DNA of 64,000 bases from an uncultured Aquimarina sp. (GCA_947500505.1 CANMSL010000008.1:124001-188000), one strand, 5' to 3'. Counted from the first letter of the stretch, positions 17,838 to 28,372 are shown. Numbers and translations: made by a program. The notes: generated by a model from the letters alone, not told the origin.

Positions 17838-17882
17838 ACATAGGGACCTTAACCTTTGACATAAAATTTAAAAAAGAACATT

Positions 17883-19493
17883 ATGACTACTTATAATTCG
17901 GCACTCGATACCGTACGCACACTAAAGTCAAAATACGGAAATACCTGGGCAACGATAAGACCAGAAAATGCTGCACGTATTGCTGTACAAAACAGATTTA
18001 AAACAGGATTAGATATTGCTAAATATACAGCGTCTATTATGCGTAAGGATATGGCTGAATACGATGCTAATAGCGTAAATTACACTCAATCACTAGGTTG
18101 CTGGCATGGTTTTGTTGCCCAACAAAAAATGATCGCAGTAAAAAAACATAAAGGTACTACTAGTAAAACCTATTTATATCTTTCCGGTTGGATGGTGGCT
18201 GCATTACGTTCTGAGCTGGGACCTTTACCAGATCAGTCTATGCACGAAAAGACATCAGTTCCTAAGTTAATAGAGGAGATTTATACATTTTTACGTCAGG
18301 CGGATGCGGTAGAACTAAATGATCTTTTCCGTCGTCTGGATGCTGGTGAAGATGTGCAAGATGAGATTGATAATTTTGAAACACACGTCGTTCCTATTAT
18401 TGCAGATATTGATGCAGGTTTTGGAAACGAAGAAGCGACATACCTTTTAGCTAAAAAAATGATTGAAGCTGGTGCTTGTGCGCTACAAATAGAAAATCAG
18501 GTATCCGATGCTAAGCAGTGCGGCCACCAGGATGGTAAAGTAACGGTACCTCATGAGGATTTTATTGCAAAGCTCAATGCAATTCGATATGCGTTCTTGG
18601 AATTAGGTGTGGATGAAGGGATTATTGTAGCAAGAACAGACTCTGAAGGTGCTGGCTTAACTCAAAAACTACCAGTTTCTCAAGAGCCGGGAGATTTAGC
18701 ATCTCGGTATATGGATTTTGTGGAAGCGGAAGAAGTTTTAATGGAGGAGGTGAACGAAAATGATGTGTTATTTAAACGTAATGGCAAACTAGTTCGTCCG
18801 GTACGATTGCCAAATGGTTTGTATAAATTTAAAGAAGGTTCTAATATCGATCGAGTTGTATTAGACTGTATTACAAGTTTAGAGAATGGCGCGGACTTAT
18901 TGTGGATCGAGACCCCTACTCCTAATGTGAAGCAGATAGCACATATGGTAAATAGAGTTAAAGAACAGGTGCCTAATGCTAAATTAGTCTATAACAATTC
19001 TCCATCCTTTAACTGGACAATCAATTTCCGTCAGCAAGCTTACGATCTTATGGTAGTACAAGGAGAAGATGTTTCAGCATATAATCGTGCTGAGCTAATG
19101 GATGTTAAATATGATGGTACTGAGTTATCCGACAGGGCAGATGAGATGATTCGATTATTCCAGGCAGAAGCATCTCGTGATGCCGGTGTATTCCATCACC
19201 TTATTACTTTACCAACTTACCATACTACTGCACTACATATGAATGATCTGGTAGCAGGATATTTTGGAGGTGAAGGAATGTTAGCATATGTAGATTCGGT
19301 ACAACGTCAGGAAATACGCAAAGGGGTTTCTTGTGTAAAACACCAACGTATGGCTGGTTCTGACTTAGGTGATGATCATAAAACATTCTTTGCCGGTGAA
19401 AAAGCATTAAAAGCTGGTGGTGAGAAAAACACCAGTAATCAATTTGAAGTTAAAACAACTATTGAAGAGCCAGCATTGGTCTTAGACAAATAA
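17883..19493 (+). CDS. aceA: Isocitrate lyase
   Basis: 536 residues, the longer isocitrate lyase type (E. coli AceA is 434). It cleaves isocitrate to glyoxylate and succinate, the first step of the glyoxylate shunt, needed for growth on acetate or fatty acids. Seen: the catalytic loop KQCGHQDGK with Cys213, the Mg2+-site segment IIADIDAGFGNEEATYLLA, and the substrate-binding NNSPSFNW. The family-typical QIENQVSDAKQCGH region is complete. Malate synthase is not adjacent, although many relatives have the two side by side. A long upstream leader carries a palindromic operator candidate. Confidence 0.96.
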   Translation: MTTYNSALDTVRTLKSKYGNTWATIRPENAARIAVQNRFKTGLDIAKYTASIMRKDMAEYDANSVNYTQSLGCWHGFVAQQKMIAVKKHKGTTSKTYLYLSGWMVAALRSELGPLPDQSMHEKTSVPKLIEEIYTFLRQADAVELNDLFRRLDAGEDVQDEIDNFETHVVPIIADIDAGFGNEEATYLLAKKMIEAGACALQIENQVSDAKQCGHQDGKVTVPHEDFIAKLNAIRYAFLELGVDEGIIVARTDSEGAGLTQKLPVSQEPGDLASRYMDFVEAEEVLMEEVNENDVLFKRNGKLVRPVRLPNGLYKFKEGSNIDRVVLDCITSLENGADLLWIETPTPNVKQIAHMVNRVKEQVPNAKLVYNNSPSFNWTINFRQQAYDLMVVQGEDVSAYNRAELMDVKYDGTELSDRADEMIRLFQAEASRDAGVFHHLITLPTYHTTALHMNDLVAGYFGGEGMLAYVDSVQRQEIRKGVSCVKHQRMAGSDLGDDHKTFFAGEKALKAGGEKNTSNQFEVKTTIEEPALVLDK

Positions 19494-19517
19494 AGCTTGT
19501 ATTAATTTTATTCAGAA

Positions 19518-19551
19518 AGGTGATCTACTTATTTGTAGGTCATCTTTTTTT
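19518..19551 (+). terminator. Terminator after aceA
   Basis: AGGTGATCTAC pairs with GTAGGTCATCT (two G-T pairs), loop TTATTT, followed by a run of T. Confidence 0.75.
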
Positions 19552-19985
19552 ATGGTTTTAAAAATTGACGCAATTGAAACAAGAAAGCTTTTGTATAAAA
19601 TTCAACATCGTGCTTAATTATAAGAAGGAGAGTCGAATACTGAATATAATTTTGCACTTGTAAGTCGAGTAAATTTAAAAACTGCCCGAAATGATTATCG
19701 GGCAGCTATCATCACTGATCTTGCTAATGTTTTCTAGTACAAAGCCCCTTATCTCTCTGTAAAGGTATTAGTAATTTATAGGATTATCTACATCAAGTAA
19801 AAGATAATCTATGTCTAATTTTTTATGAATCAACCTTGATTCTGGAATTATTAAGACTCAGTCAAACCTTAAAATTGCGCCGTGCCATTTTTTTTTTAGT
19901 AAGTCCATCTTTTAAAACATCTTTATCAAATTCAATCATAATTTACAAATAATCATATATTTATAATTTAAAATTAGAATACTAT
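19552..19985. other. Intergenic region with minus-strand hairpin and possible remnant
   Basis: 434 nt without a credible full gene. A perfect hairpin CTGCCCGA (19682-19689) / TCGGGCAG (19698-19705) is followed by T on the minus strand, so it works as a minus-strand terminator. Upstream of it, on the minus strand, a 25-codon frame (ATG 19939, stop 19862) and a second open frame ending at 19768 in another phase (...LLLDVDNPINY) look like two pieces of a small decayed gene. Confidence 0.35.
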
Positions 19986-22900
19986 ATGAAAATACCTGTT
20001 TCATTCTTTAAACATGAGATACTATATAGATGGTGTTTTCTTGTTTTCTTGTTTTCTTTTTTTTCTTCTTATTCTCAAAGTAAAACATACCCTAGTGAAT
20101 TAGGAACTCCTCTTATACAAAATTTCGGACCAAAACAGTACAATAATTTAAATACTCAACATTGGTTTGGATTCCAGTCGAAAAGCGGATTTTTATATTT
20201 CAATAACCATGGAGGAGGTTTGTTGGAGTATGACGGAGTATCCTGGACAACATTAAGCTTCCCGATTGACCAAATCACTTCTGCTGCTCAGAATAATGAA
20301 AACAGAATTTATGTTAGTAACGAAGAAGATTTTGGATATATTGATTTTGAAAATTCTTTATGGCCTTATTATGTTTCTTTAAAAAAAAAGTTGCTTTCTA
20401 AATATAATCTTTCCAATATCAAAATCTTGGGCTGTTTCAATATTAAGAATAAGATTTTTTTTGTTCTCGAAAATAAAATTTTAGTTTGGGAAGGTGAGAA
20501 TATTTTGAAGGTAATCTCCAGCGATTCTGTTTTTGCTAGTGTCTTTTCAGTAGATAACAAACTATATTTAAAAAAACAGAATGGTGGAATTTACGTTTTT
20601 AACAATAATCGCCTAATTCCTTTAGCGAATACAGATTTAATATCTACTAAAACTATTTCTGGATTTTTTTCAAACGAAAAAAAAGAATTGCTTTTAATAA
20701 CAGAAAATGGAGAATTCTACAAATACAATAATCAAAAGGTTACATTGACTGGAAAAATTCCTAAAGAATTTTCTTTGAATATGTATTCGCGAAATGCAGT
20801 GATCAAATTACCTGATGGGAATTTTGCATTTAACACCTCAATGCATGGTGTGTTGATTTGTAATTCTAAAGGGAATTATATACAACATATTGATAAAGAA
20901 AAGGGACTTATAGGCAATAGGGTTAATAATCTGTTTTTGGATCATCAAAAAGGATTATGGGCTTCTACAGATTTCGGACTTAGTAGAGTTGAAATAGTTT
21001 CTCCTTTAACTGTGTTTGATGATAATCTGGGAATTCCCGGTATTATTCTTAAAACAATAAGACATCAAGGATCTATCTATTTCGGAACCTCTGAAGGTCT
21101 CTATAAATTAGAAAAGAAAAATTATAAATCCAAAAAAAGGGTTACGAAGATTTCCAACTATACATTCCCTATTATTGATATTTATTCAGATAATGAACTA
21201 TTACTCATATGTACTGAAAGTGGTGTTTATGAGGTTTTAGGAGATCACTTGTATGCCACAACTAATAATAAATATAAGAGTAGCGTAATAATCCGTTCTC
21301 AAATAAATAGAAATATCTTTTACGCTGGTACTGAAGAGGGATTTATGATTTTAGAACGGATTCAAAAGAAAAATTTAGAAAAGGGAGAATGGAAGAAAAA
21401 ACAATTAATTAATATTTCAAATAAACCAACGACAAATCTTGTAGAATTAGGGGATGGGTCAATATGGGTCGATAATATTAAAGGCATATTTCAGGTTACT
21501 CCTACTATAAACAGGAATAATATACATATAGCGCCTTCTAATATTAAAATATCTTATTCGAAAGAATCTAAGCAACACCCCGATTATATCAAAATTACTA
21601 AATTTAAAGACACCTTACTAATCTTAGGAAATGAGGAATTTGAATTTTACAATAGCAAGACGAAGAATGTTGAGATTCTGAAATTTGAAGATACTTCGCA
21701 TAAACCCTATCCTTTATTTTTCACAAACGGGAATAAAAATTTTTTTTACACTACTCATACAATACCCTCATATTTTGTTATGGGTACATTTAATGGTAAA
21801 AATTATAAAGTAAAAAATAATCTTTTAACAAGATTGAAAAGACGTAATGGTCTTTTATTTTCAGATGGTGATAGCATAATTTGGCTTTCAAATATGAAAT
21901 CTTACAGATTTGATATATCTAAAGTTAAGGATAATGATTCTTCCCTAAATTTTAAAACTTTAATCAGAAGAATTAAAATAAATAATGATTCAGTTCTATA
22001 CGCAGGAATAGGCAATAATAAAAAAATTGAATTGAAACATAGCCTAAACACAATTTCATTCGCATTTGGAGCCCCGACTTATGATGGTGTGGAAAATACG
22101 AAGTTCAAATTTTATCTAGAAGGATTTGATAAAGAGTGGCCTCCTTATTACGATTATCCATCCAGTAAAGAATACGCTAATCTAGATCCTGGAACTTATA
22201 CTTTACACGCAAAAGGAAGAAATGTTCATCTCACTGAAGGCCAAGAAGCAACATTTACCTTCACCATCCTACCTCCATGGCATCAAACTTGGTGGGCCTA
22301 TGGTTGTTATACATTGTTATTTATAATATTTACGTGGGGCGTGATAAAATGGCGTACTCAGCAAATTGTAAAAAAGAATGAACAACTAGAAATTACGATA
22401 GCCGAACGTACCAAAGAATTAGCCTCCAAAAATGAAAAACTGAAAAATCTAGACGAGACCAAATCTCAGTTTTTTACCAATGTATCTCATGAATTTAGAA
22501 CCCCTCTTACTCTAATTAGAGGGTTAATGGAAAAATTACTAAAAAACGATGCAACCAATTATGATTATAAAATAGTATATCGCAACACCAAACGGCTTCA
22601 TGACCTGATCAACCAGCTTCTGGATATCGCTAAGCTTGAAAGTGGCGAAATGCGTTTGACAGTTGCTCAAGGTGATATTTCGACATTTATAACCATATTG
22701 GTAAGCTTTTTTTCTTCTCTGGCTACAGTTAAAAAAATAGACTATCAATTTGAGATCAGTGAGATCACTGGTCCAACCTGGTTTGATAAGGATAAGCTGG
22801 AAAAGATTATTATTAACCTGATTTCTAATGCCTTTAAATTCACTCCCGAAAACGAATCTATTACCATCAAAGCATACCCCTTAGATAATAAACCGGGATA

Positions 22901-24014
22901 CTTGCAAATGATCGTTAAGGATACTGGAATCGGAATCTCTGAGGATAAACTCCCTTATCTCTTTGAGCGGTTTTATCAGGTAAATAGTTCTAAGACAAGA
23001 GAACAAGAAAGTACCGGTATCGGGTTATCCCTTGTCAAAGAATTAATCACCATTTATAATGGAGAAATAGAAGTAAAAAGCACCATCAGACAGGGTACAA
23101 CCTGTGTGGTCACATTGCCTATTGATAGGTCGTTATTTGATCTGGGTGATATTTGTGATGAACCACATACTGAAGGAATAAGGGATCCTCAAATTGAATA
23201 TTCTGTAGATGTCCCATTAGATCCATTTGATCAGGATGCCGATGCGAACTCAGATTCAAAAAACACTATCTTACTTGTCGAAGATAATAAAGATTTAAGA
23301 ACCTATATCAAAGATAGCATTCCAGAAGAGTTTAACATTATCGAAGCCGAAAATGGAGTTATTGGTTTAAAGGTGGCTGTTAAACATATTCCTGATATCA
23401 TCATTACCGACATTATGATGCCTAAGATGGATGGTGAAGAGCTTTGTGAAAAACTAAAAACAAATCCTAAGACCAATCACATTCCTGTGATCATGCTTAC
23501 GGCCAAGGCTGATCAACAATCTAAAATCAAAGGGTTCAATATCGGTGCGGATGCTTATATGTCAAAACCCTTTAGTACCGAAGAATTAAATGCACGGATT
23601 CATAACCTGATCACTATACGAGAAAAGCTGAAGCTTCAATATCAAAAGAATATTGTGGTGAACCCAAGTGAAATCAAAGCCAAAAGCCAGGATGAAAAAT
23701 TCATAGTAAAAGTATCGAAGTACATTGAGGAACATATTAGCGAACCCGATCTTAATGTAGAATCTTTAATGAGTACGATGAATTTGAGTAGAACACAATT
23801 GCATAGAAAATTAAAAGCACTGACAGGGTTATCGACTACAGAATTTATTCGATCTATTCGTTTAAAAAGAGCAGCACAGCTCATTCAGAAAAAAGCAGAT
23901 TCTATTACTCAGATAGGATATATGGTTGGTTTTTCTAGTCATCCTTATTTTTCAAAATGTTTTAAAGAACAATATGGAGTGAGTCCTTTAGAGTATAGCA
24001 AAAAAATAGCATAA
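19986..24014 (+). CDS. Hybrid two-component system sensor/regulator (HTCS)
   Basis: A 1342-residue one-protein two-component system of Bacteroidota. Order: signal anchor (about 10-35), periplasmic double-propeller sensor (to about 690; motifs such as GLIGNRVNNLFLDHQKGLWA), Y_Y_Y domain (about 695-770), transmembrane helix (about 775-797), HisKA with His835 in NVSHEFRTPL, HATPase_c (NLISNAFKFTP; DTGIGI; STGIGLSL), a receiver domain with Asp1142 in DIIITDIMMPKMDG, and an AraC-type DNA-binding domain (about 1235-1342; ending VGFSSHPYFSKCFKEQYGVSP). HTCS proteins usually sense oligosaccharides and switch on nearby polysaccharide-use genes. The next gene, a secreted alpha-toroid protein, is the natural target candidate; no SusC/SusD pair is present. 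Confidence 0.93.
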   Translation: MKIPVSFFKHEILYRWCFLVFLFSFFSSYSQSKTYPSELGTPLIQNFGPKQYNNLNTQHWFGFQSKSGFLYFNNHGGGLLEYDGVSWTTLSFPIDQITSAAQNNENRIYVSNEEDFGYIDFENSLWPYYVSLKKKLLSKYNLSNIKILGCFNIKNKIFFVLENKILVWEGENILKVISSDSVFASVFSVDNKLYLKKQNGGIYVFNNNRLIPLANTDLISTKTISGFFSNEKKELLLITENGEFYKYNNQKVTLTGKIPKEFSLNMYSRNAVIKLPDGNFAFNTSMHGVLICNSKGNYIQHIDKEKGLIGNRVNNLFLDHQKGLWASTDFGLSRVEIVSPLTVFDDNLGIPGIILKTIRHQGSIYFGTSEGLYKLEKKNYKSKKRVTKISNYTFPIIDIYSDNELLLICTESGVYEVLGDHLYATTNNKYKSSVIIRSQINRNIFYAGTEEGFMILERIQKKNLEKGEWKKKQLINISNKPTTNLVELGDGSIWVDNIKGIFQVTPTINRNNIHIAPSNIKISYSKESKQHPDYIKITKFKDTLLILGNEEFEFYNSKTKNVEILKFEDTSHKPYPLFFTNGNKNFFYTTHTIPSYFVMGTFNGKNYKVKNNLLTRLKRRNGLLFSDGDSIIWLSNMKSYRFDISKVKDNDSSLNFKTLIRRIKINNDSVLYAGIGNNKKIELKHSLNTISFAFGAPTYDGVENTKFKFYLEGFDKEWPPYYDYPSSKEYANLDPGTYTLHAKGRNVHLTEGQEATFTFTILPPWHQTWWAYGCYTLLFIIFTWGVIKWRTQQIVKKNEQLEITIAERTKELASKNEKLKNLDETKSQFFTNVSHEFRTPLTLIRGLMEKLLKNDATNYDYKIVYRNTKRLHDLINQLLDIAKLESGEMRLTVAQGDISTFITILVSFFSSLATVKKIDYQFEISEITGPTWFDKDKLEKIIINLISNAFKFTPENESITIKAYPLDNKPGYLQMIVKDTGIGISEDKLPYLFERFYQVNSSKTREQESTGIGLSLVKELITIYNGEIEVKSTIRQGTTCVVTLPIDRSLFDLGDICDEPHTEGIRDPQIEYSVDVPLDPFDQDADANSDSKNTILLVEDNKDLRTYIKDSIPEEFNIIEAENGVIGLKVAVKHIPDIIITDIMMPKMDGEELCEKLKTNPKTNHIPVIMLTAKADQQSKIKGFNIGADAYMSKPFSTEELNARIHNLITIREKLKLQYQKNIVVNPSEIKAKSQDEKFIVKVSKYIEEHISEPDLNVESLMSTMNLSRTQLHRKLKALTGLSTTEFIRSIRLKRAAQLIQKKADSITQIGYMVGFSSHPYFSKCFKEQYGVSPLEYSKKIA

Positions 24015-24351
24015 ACTACAGCTTTTTACAAAAAAGTATTGGTGATTGATATCATCTTCAAAATAATTTTTTCGGCATTCTTCCTTTTTTCCGTTTCAAA
24101 AAATTCCATTGTAAAATAAGCCATAATAATGAGAGTCAACAGTTAAAATGATTATTGGCAATTGTATTAGTAGACAGAAAGGTTAGATCTTAAAACCTTA
24201 AATATATACACAAATGAAACAATAATTAAAGTTTTTGAAACATCATTATAAGTGTTTAGGTGAGGATACTGCTAAATTTATCGGTATCAAATATGTATGA
24301 ATTCCATATGGATGTTTTCATGCTTTCCCCTTTGATAATAACCTAAACATT
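24015..24351. other. Intergenic region between HTCS and T9SS toroid gene
   Basis: 337 nt, AT-rich, no gene seen. It should hold the promoter of the secreted-protein gene and possibly the binding site of the HTCS, but I found no clear -7 element or repeat pair. Confidence 0.4.
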
Positions 24352-26349
24352 ATGCGTCATAAGAAAGATTTTTTTTTAGTATTAGTAGTAACCTTTTTTA
24401 GTATTAGTTTAATGGGGCAACCCATATTTGAAGATTTACCTGATCAAGGAGAAATCATTGTAACTCTTCATCCCGGAACTACAGTCACACTCGGTACCAC
24501 CCATTTAGTTTCTTTTGGGATACCTTTTCCCAGAAATACGGTAAACAATATCTCACAAATTGTTATAACCGATAATGATGGTAACGAAATTAGTTCTGAT
24601 ATCAAAGAATTAACCAGATGGCATTCATTATCTGATGACCCAGAAGTATCAGGTGTACGATCAGTCTTATTACAATTCAACACCACTTTTAACAACTTGA
24701 ATCCTACAACCATAAAAGTGGTATATGGTCAAAACCGCACTTTAGAATTAGGTGATCAGGGAGATGTAAAAGATAATTGGGTAGTTGTACAAGATCCAGA
24801 TGATGAATATACCGATAATACATCAGACTCTAATTATGTTGAATTAAAGGAACCTTCGGTTTATGCAACGCTCCCATCTGAATGGATGAGTAAGTGCGTG
24901 ATGCGCACCAAATTTATTTCTTCTGATCAGGTTACAACCGAATACCAATGGCACAATGACGCTATGATTAATTTCGGTAAATCTGCAATCAATGATGTGG
25001 CCGATACTGTATTAGACGAGCATAAAGTAAATATTTATACACGATCTCCCTGGTTGTTTGACCGTGCCGGGTGTCTATGGAACCTCTATTTAAGAACCGG
25101 AGAATTAAAATGGCTAAAAGCATCTCATAAAGCATCTCAATTCTACGCCAGTAAGATTAATGATAGAGGTATATTCGAATTTGCTACCTGGGATGACCTT
25201 AAATATAGCTTTGGAGGTTCTATGCTTATAGACTTGATGTTAACAGGAGACACTTCACTACACAACAAAATTATCAATGTAGCAGAATTTGCAGCAAGAG
25301 AAAATCTAAGGCTTGAAGACGGGTACAGATTTTGGACCGAAAGACATTTTACCTATTGGTTATTAGGTGCATTATCTGCTTTTGAAGCTACAGGCAATAT
25401 AAACTATAAAACGCAGATAAATGAAAGAGCTGCTCACGCTTTTTTTAGAGCAAAAAACCCGATAAATGGCTATCAACCTGAAGGAGGATTATTACATCCA
25501 ATGGGTCCTCATGAAGGGTTAAACACACCTGTAGATGGTGCTCCTGATACGCAAGGATATTATCAACCTATTATTTCTCCATGGCTTAGCGCACTATTAT
25601 CAGATGCCATATGGAGGTACTATTTACATTCTGAAGATGAACAAGCCCTTAGATTTCTAATAGGGTTAGGAGAAAATGTAGCACGCCATTGTATATATGA
25701 AGTAACTAACGTACACCCTAATATTAATGGAAATATACAGCCATATTATCTCTTTAGTGGTCAAACCGATGCACAATTTGCGAGAAATGGTAATTACTGG
25801 AAACCCTGGGATGATGATAAGCATGCACCGGATATAACCGGATTATTAGCAAGGGTATTTTGGGCACAAAAAAAACTCAATCTGGATACCTCAGAGATAA
25901 AACCTCAGATTGATCATATGATTGAAGCCTCAAAATATACAATAGAAGCCTGGACAAGAACCGATCCCAGTAGACCAAGATATCGACTACAACCTGCTCG
26001 AAAATTCAATTGGCAATTCGGAACAGCTAGTGATTTAGAATGGTTAATGACCAACGATCCAACAGGAACATTGTCAATCGATGATTTTGAAGAAATCAAC
26101 AAAGGACAATTTTCTACCTATCCTAATCCTGTCGAAAACATCTTGTTTATTAATACAACAAAAAAAATAAACCAACCATTTGTCAAACTAGGTATATATG
26201 ATATCAAAGGAAGAAAACTCGATTCCCATATCATTGAAAATATGTACAATGAAAATTCTATAGACCTAAGTCTATTGAATACAGGAATCTATTTTCTTAG
26301 AATTTTATCAAATAGCAGTAAAGAAACTATAAAATTTATTAAAAAGTAA
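24352..26349 (+). CDS. Secreted T9SS protein with alpha/alpha-toroid domain
   Basis: 665 residues. Signal peptide (residues 1-23, ending LMGQ), a beta-rich N-terminal domain (about 25-170), then a helical region with paired helices (SPWLFDRAGCLWNLYLRTGELKWLKAS, FWTERHFTYWLLGALSAFEATGN) typical of (alpha/alpha) toroid glycosidases and lyases. Conserved-looking polar residues include PHEGLNTPVDG and RYYLHSEDEQ. The last about 85 residues form a type IX sorting domain (TYPNPVENILFIN, GIYDIKGRKL, LNTGIYFLRI), so it is exported and anchored or released at the cell surface. It most likely acts on a polysaccharide; the exact family is not assigned. It follows an HTCS. Confidence 0.78.
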   Translation: MRHKKDFFLVLVVTFFSISLMGQPIFEDLPDQGEIIVTLHPGTTVTLGTTHLVSFGIPFPRNTVNNISQIVITDNDGNEISSDIKELTRWHSLSDDPEVSGVRSVLLQFNTTFNNLNPTTIKVVYGQNRTLELGDQGDVKDNWVVVQDPDDEYTDNTSDSNYVELKEPSVYATLPSEWMSKCVMRTKFISSDQVTTEYQWHNDAMINFGKSAINDVADTVLDEHKVNIYTRSPWLFDRAGCLWNLYLRTGELKWLKASHKASQFYASKINDRGIFEFATWDDLKYSFGGSMLIDLMLTGDTSLHNKIINVAEFAARENLRLEDGYRFWTERHFTYWLLGALSAFEATGNINYKTQINERAAHAFFRAKNPINGYQPEGGLLHPMGPHEGLNTPVDGAPDTQGYYQPIISPWLSALLSDAIWRYYLHSEDEQALRFLIGLGENVARHCIYEVTNVHPNINGNIQPYYLFSGQTDAQFARNGNYWKPWDDDKHAPDITGLLARVFWAQKKLNLDTSEIKPQIDHMIEASKYTIEAWTRTDPSRPRYRLQPARKFNWQFGTASDLEWLMTNDPTGTLSIDDFEEINKGQFSTYPNPVENILFINTTKKINQPFVKLGIYDIKGRKLDSHIIENMYNENSIDLSLLNTGIYFLRILSNSSKETIKFIKK

Positions 26350-26412
26350 TAACAATTGAGTTTGAGTGGCATTCATAAGAAGAAAAACTTCTTAAACAAA
26401 ATGCTATGTATA

Positions 26413-26442
26413 GAGGGGTTGCCTCAGAGCAACCTTTCCTCT
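26413..26442 (+). terminator. Terminator-like hairpin
   Basis: GGTTGC, loop CTCAGA, GCAACC, then TTT and CCTC; the outer GAGG can pair with CCTC. Located between the T9SS gene and the first tandem SUKH-like gene. Confidence 0.5.
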
Positions 26443-26467
26443 AACTAATAAAACTAATGATATACTT

Positions 26468-28351
26468 ATGAAAGTGTCAAAAATAGAAAAACGCTATAAA
26501 GCTAAAATTCCACAAAATATTATTGATTTCTTTAGCGACGAAACCTATAAAAATTACAACAATAAGATCACCCCAACTCCAAGCTATGAGGTGTTCAAAA
26601 TTATTTTTAACCTTGATATTGATCTCGAAGATCATTTACTGGATATTTCGAGCTCTCCAAAACAATGGATTAGAAAAAATCCCGGACATATCCCCATAGC
26701 ACATATCGATTTTAAAGACGAAAATGCATGGGAAAAGTGGAATGCTGCCGATGGGAAAGAATTCTTTGCAGTAGATACCCAAAGTAAAAAAGGAGCTATC
26801 TATCTCCATCAAGAATACGGAGACCCTTCTAAGATTGCAGGATCATTAGAAGAATTATTAAAAATGATAACTGCTAAACCTAAAGAAAAATATACGCTCG
26901 AAGAGCAAGTAATGGCTATAGACAAAGCAAAAGACCTTTATGCCAATCAAGAACATGAAAAAGCAGTTAAAAAGTGCCAAGAAATAATCACCCGATTAAA
27001 TGATAAGGTAACCGATTCGTATTGGCATCGTGGCGATACGTATGCATTATGGGGTAATGCGTTAATGAAGTTAGATCAATATGAAGAGGCCTTGGATATC
27101 TTTGATAGAATGGAATATAATGAAGATTATGCAATTCTTAAAAAAGCAGAGATTTATGCCTGTTACCTCAATAATATTTCTGATGCACTTAAATTGATCG
27201 AAACATTTAGTAACGACCCCAAACAGCTTACCAAAGAACAAAAACAATACAACTTACCAAAAGTTCTGGGATATTGTAACCTGGTAGAAAATAATATAGA
27301 AAAGGCTAAAGAACAATACAAAATTGTTGCCGAAAGTATAAAATTTAATTCGGGTAAAAAGCAAGAGGTTTTATTACAAATTGCTCCGTTAGAACAAGCA
27401 AGAGATATACTAATGTGGTTTATGGATATTCCTGTGGACCCCAATCAAAATAAAAAATTTAAACTCCTGTGGAAAGAATATCCGGAAGGGTTTAGACAAA
27501 CGATTATTAACTCTTTGGATATAGATGAAAGCTTTAATAACAATCATTTGTCATCAGTCTTTTCATTGCAAAAAATAGCATTAATCACCAAGGAACCCGA
27601 TACCATCACAGAAATCCCTGATATGACATTGTTTACTCATCTCAAAGAGATTGAAATTGTAGTAAACAATGATCTTGATATTGCCAATCTAATATCATTA
27701 CCTTCTCTGGAGGTTTTGAAACTATTTGTTCAAGAGGAAAACAGCATTAAAAATATTGAGACACTGAAACAATTGAAAAGGGTTAATGAACTCACTATTA
27801 GAGGTGCTAACGCACGAAGCATAAAACGAAAGATGTTACCCCCTAATTTGCAAAAAATTAATCTTAGTGGAGGTACAACAGACGTAGATTTCGAACATCC
27901 TGGATGGAAAACCATAAAACATATCAAACTATATAAACCTAATATCAGTGATACAATTGCCATACATGACTTACCCTTATTAGAATCCATAGAGATTGTA
28001 GGGTGCAATGCAAACAGATTGAAAGTTACAAACCTTCCGATGTTAGAGGATTTGATCCTAAAAAGAGGCCTTGGTGTGAGACAATTTACTGATGATGTTG
28101 TGCTTGATATGCTCCCTGAGCTTAAGAATATTGAGTTATCCGGTTCTTGGGTTCAGGATATTTCATTTTTAAAAACGTTTCAAAAATTAGAAATTATTCA
28201 ACATGCTCCTAGAGGCCTTAAGACTAAAATCACAGGAATTTTGGAATTAAAAGATCTACCCAATTTCAAACAATATGAAGGGAGACGGAAGCATGAATCA
28301 AAAAAAATAGAAGAATTTGAAAAACAAAGGCCCGATGTAGAAATAAGTTAG
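26468..28351 (+). CDS. SUKH-like/TPR/leucine-rich protein, copy 1
   Basis: A 627-residue cytosolic protein (no signal peptide). The first about 140 residues resemble the SMI1/KNR4 (SUKH) fold: IPIAHIDFKDENAWEKWNAA, FFAVDTQSKKGAIYLHQEYG, and a closing helix SLEELLKMI. A TPR-type helical part follows (about 150-330; GNALMKLDQYEEALDIFDRM). The C-terminal 260 residues are leucine-rich-repeat-like (LISLPSLEVLKLFVQEEN, LPPNLQKINLSGGT). SUKH domains are frequent immunity proteins against contact toxins, but none of those toxins is adjacent. The next gene is a near twin, 21 nt away. Function unknown. Confidence 0.7.
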   Translation: MKVSKIEKRYKAKIPQNIIDFFSDETYKNYNNKITPTPSYEVFKIIFNLDIDLEDHLLDISSSPKQWIRKNPGHIPIAHIDFKDENAWEKWNAADGKEFFAVDTQSKKGAIYLHQEYGDPSKIAGSLEELLKMITAKPKEKYTLEEQVMAIDKAKDLYANQEHEKAVKKCQEIITRLNDKVTDSYWHRGDTYALWGNALMKLDQYEEALDIFDRMEYNEDYAILKKAEIYACYLNNISDALKLIETFSNDPKQLTKEQKQYNLPKVLGYCNLVENNIEKAKEQYKIVAESIKFNSGKKQEVLLQIAPLEQARDILMWFMDIPVDPNQNKKFKLLWKEYPEGFRQTIINSLDIDESFNNNHLSSVFSLQKIALITKEPDTITEIPDMTLFTHLKEIEIVVNNDLDIANLISLPSLEVLKLFVQEENSIKNIETLKQLKRVNELTIRGANARSIKRKMLPPNLQKINLSGGTTDVDFEHPGWKTIKHIKLYKPNISDTIAIHDLPLLESIEIVGCNANRLKVTNLPMLEDLILKRGLGVRQFTDDVVLDMLPELKNIELSGSWVQDISFLKTFQKLEIIQHAPRGLKTKITGILELKDLPNFKQYEGRRKHESKKIEEFEKQRPDVEIS

Positions 28352-28372
28352 AAATTATAAACAGATAAAAAG

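Larger units (their letters stand above)
17288..17882 (+). other. Long regulatory leader upstream of isocitrate lyase
   Basis: About 595 nt with no long gene. It contains a 14-bp perfect palindrome (17590-17603), an upstream half-site TTTTGCGAAT (about 17551-17560), a hairpin at 17643-17668 (TGATCAACCAG / CTGGCTGATCA, loop GACG) and a possible 29-codon frame at 17748-17837. Together these suggest a regulated promoter for aceA. Confidence 0.5.
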
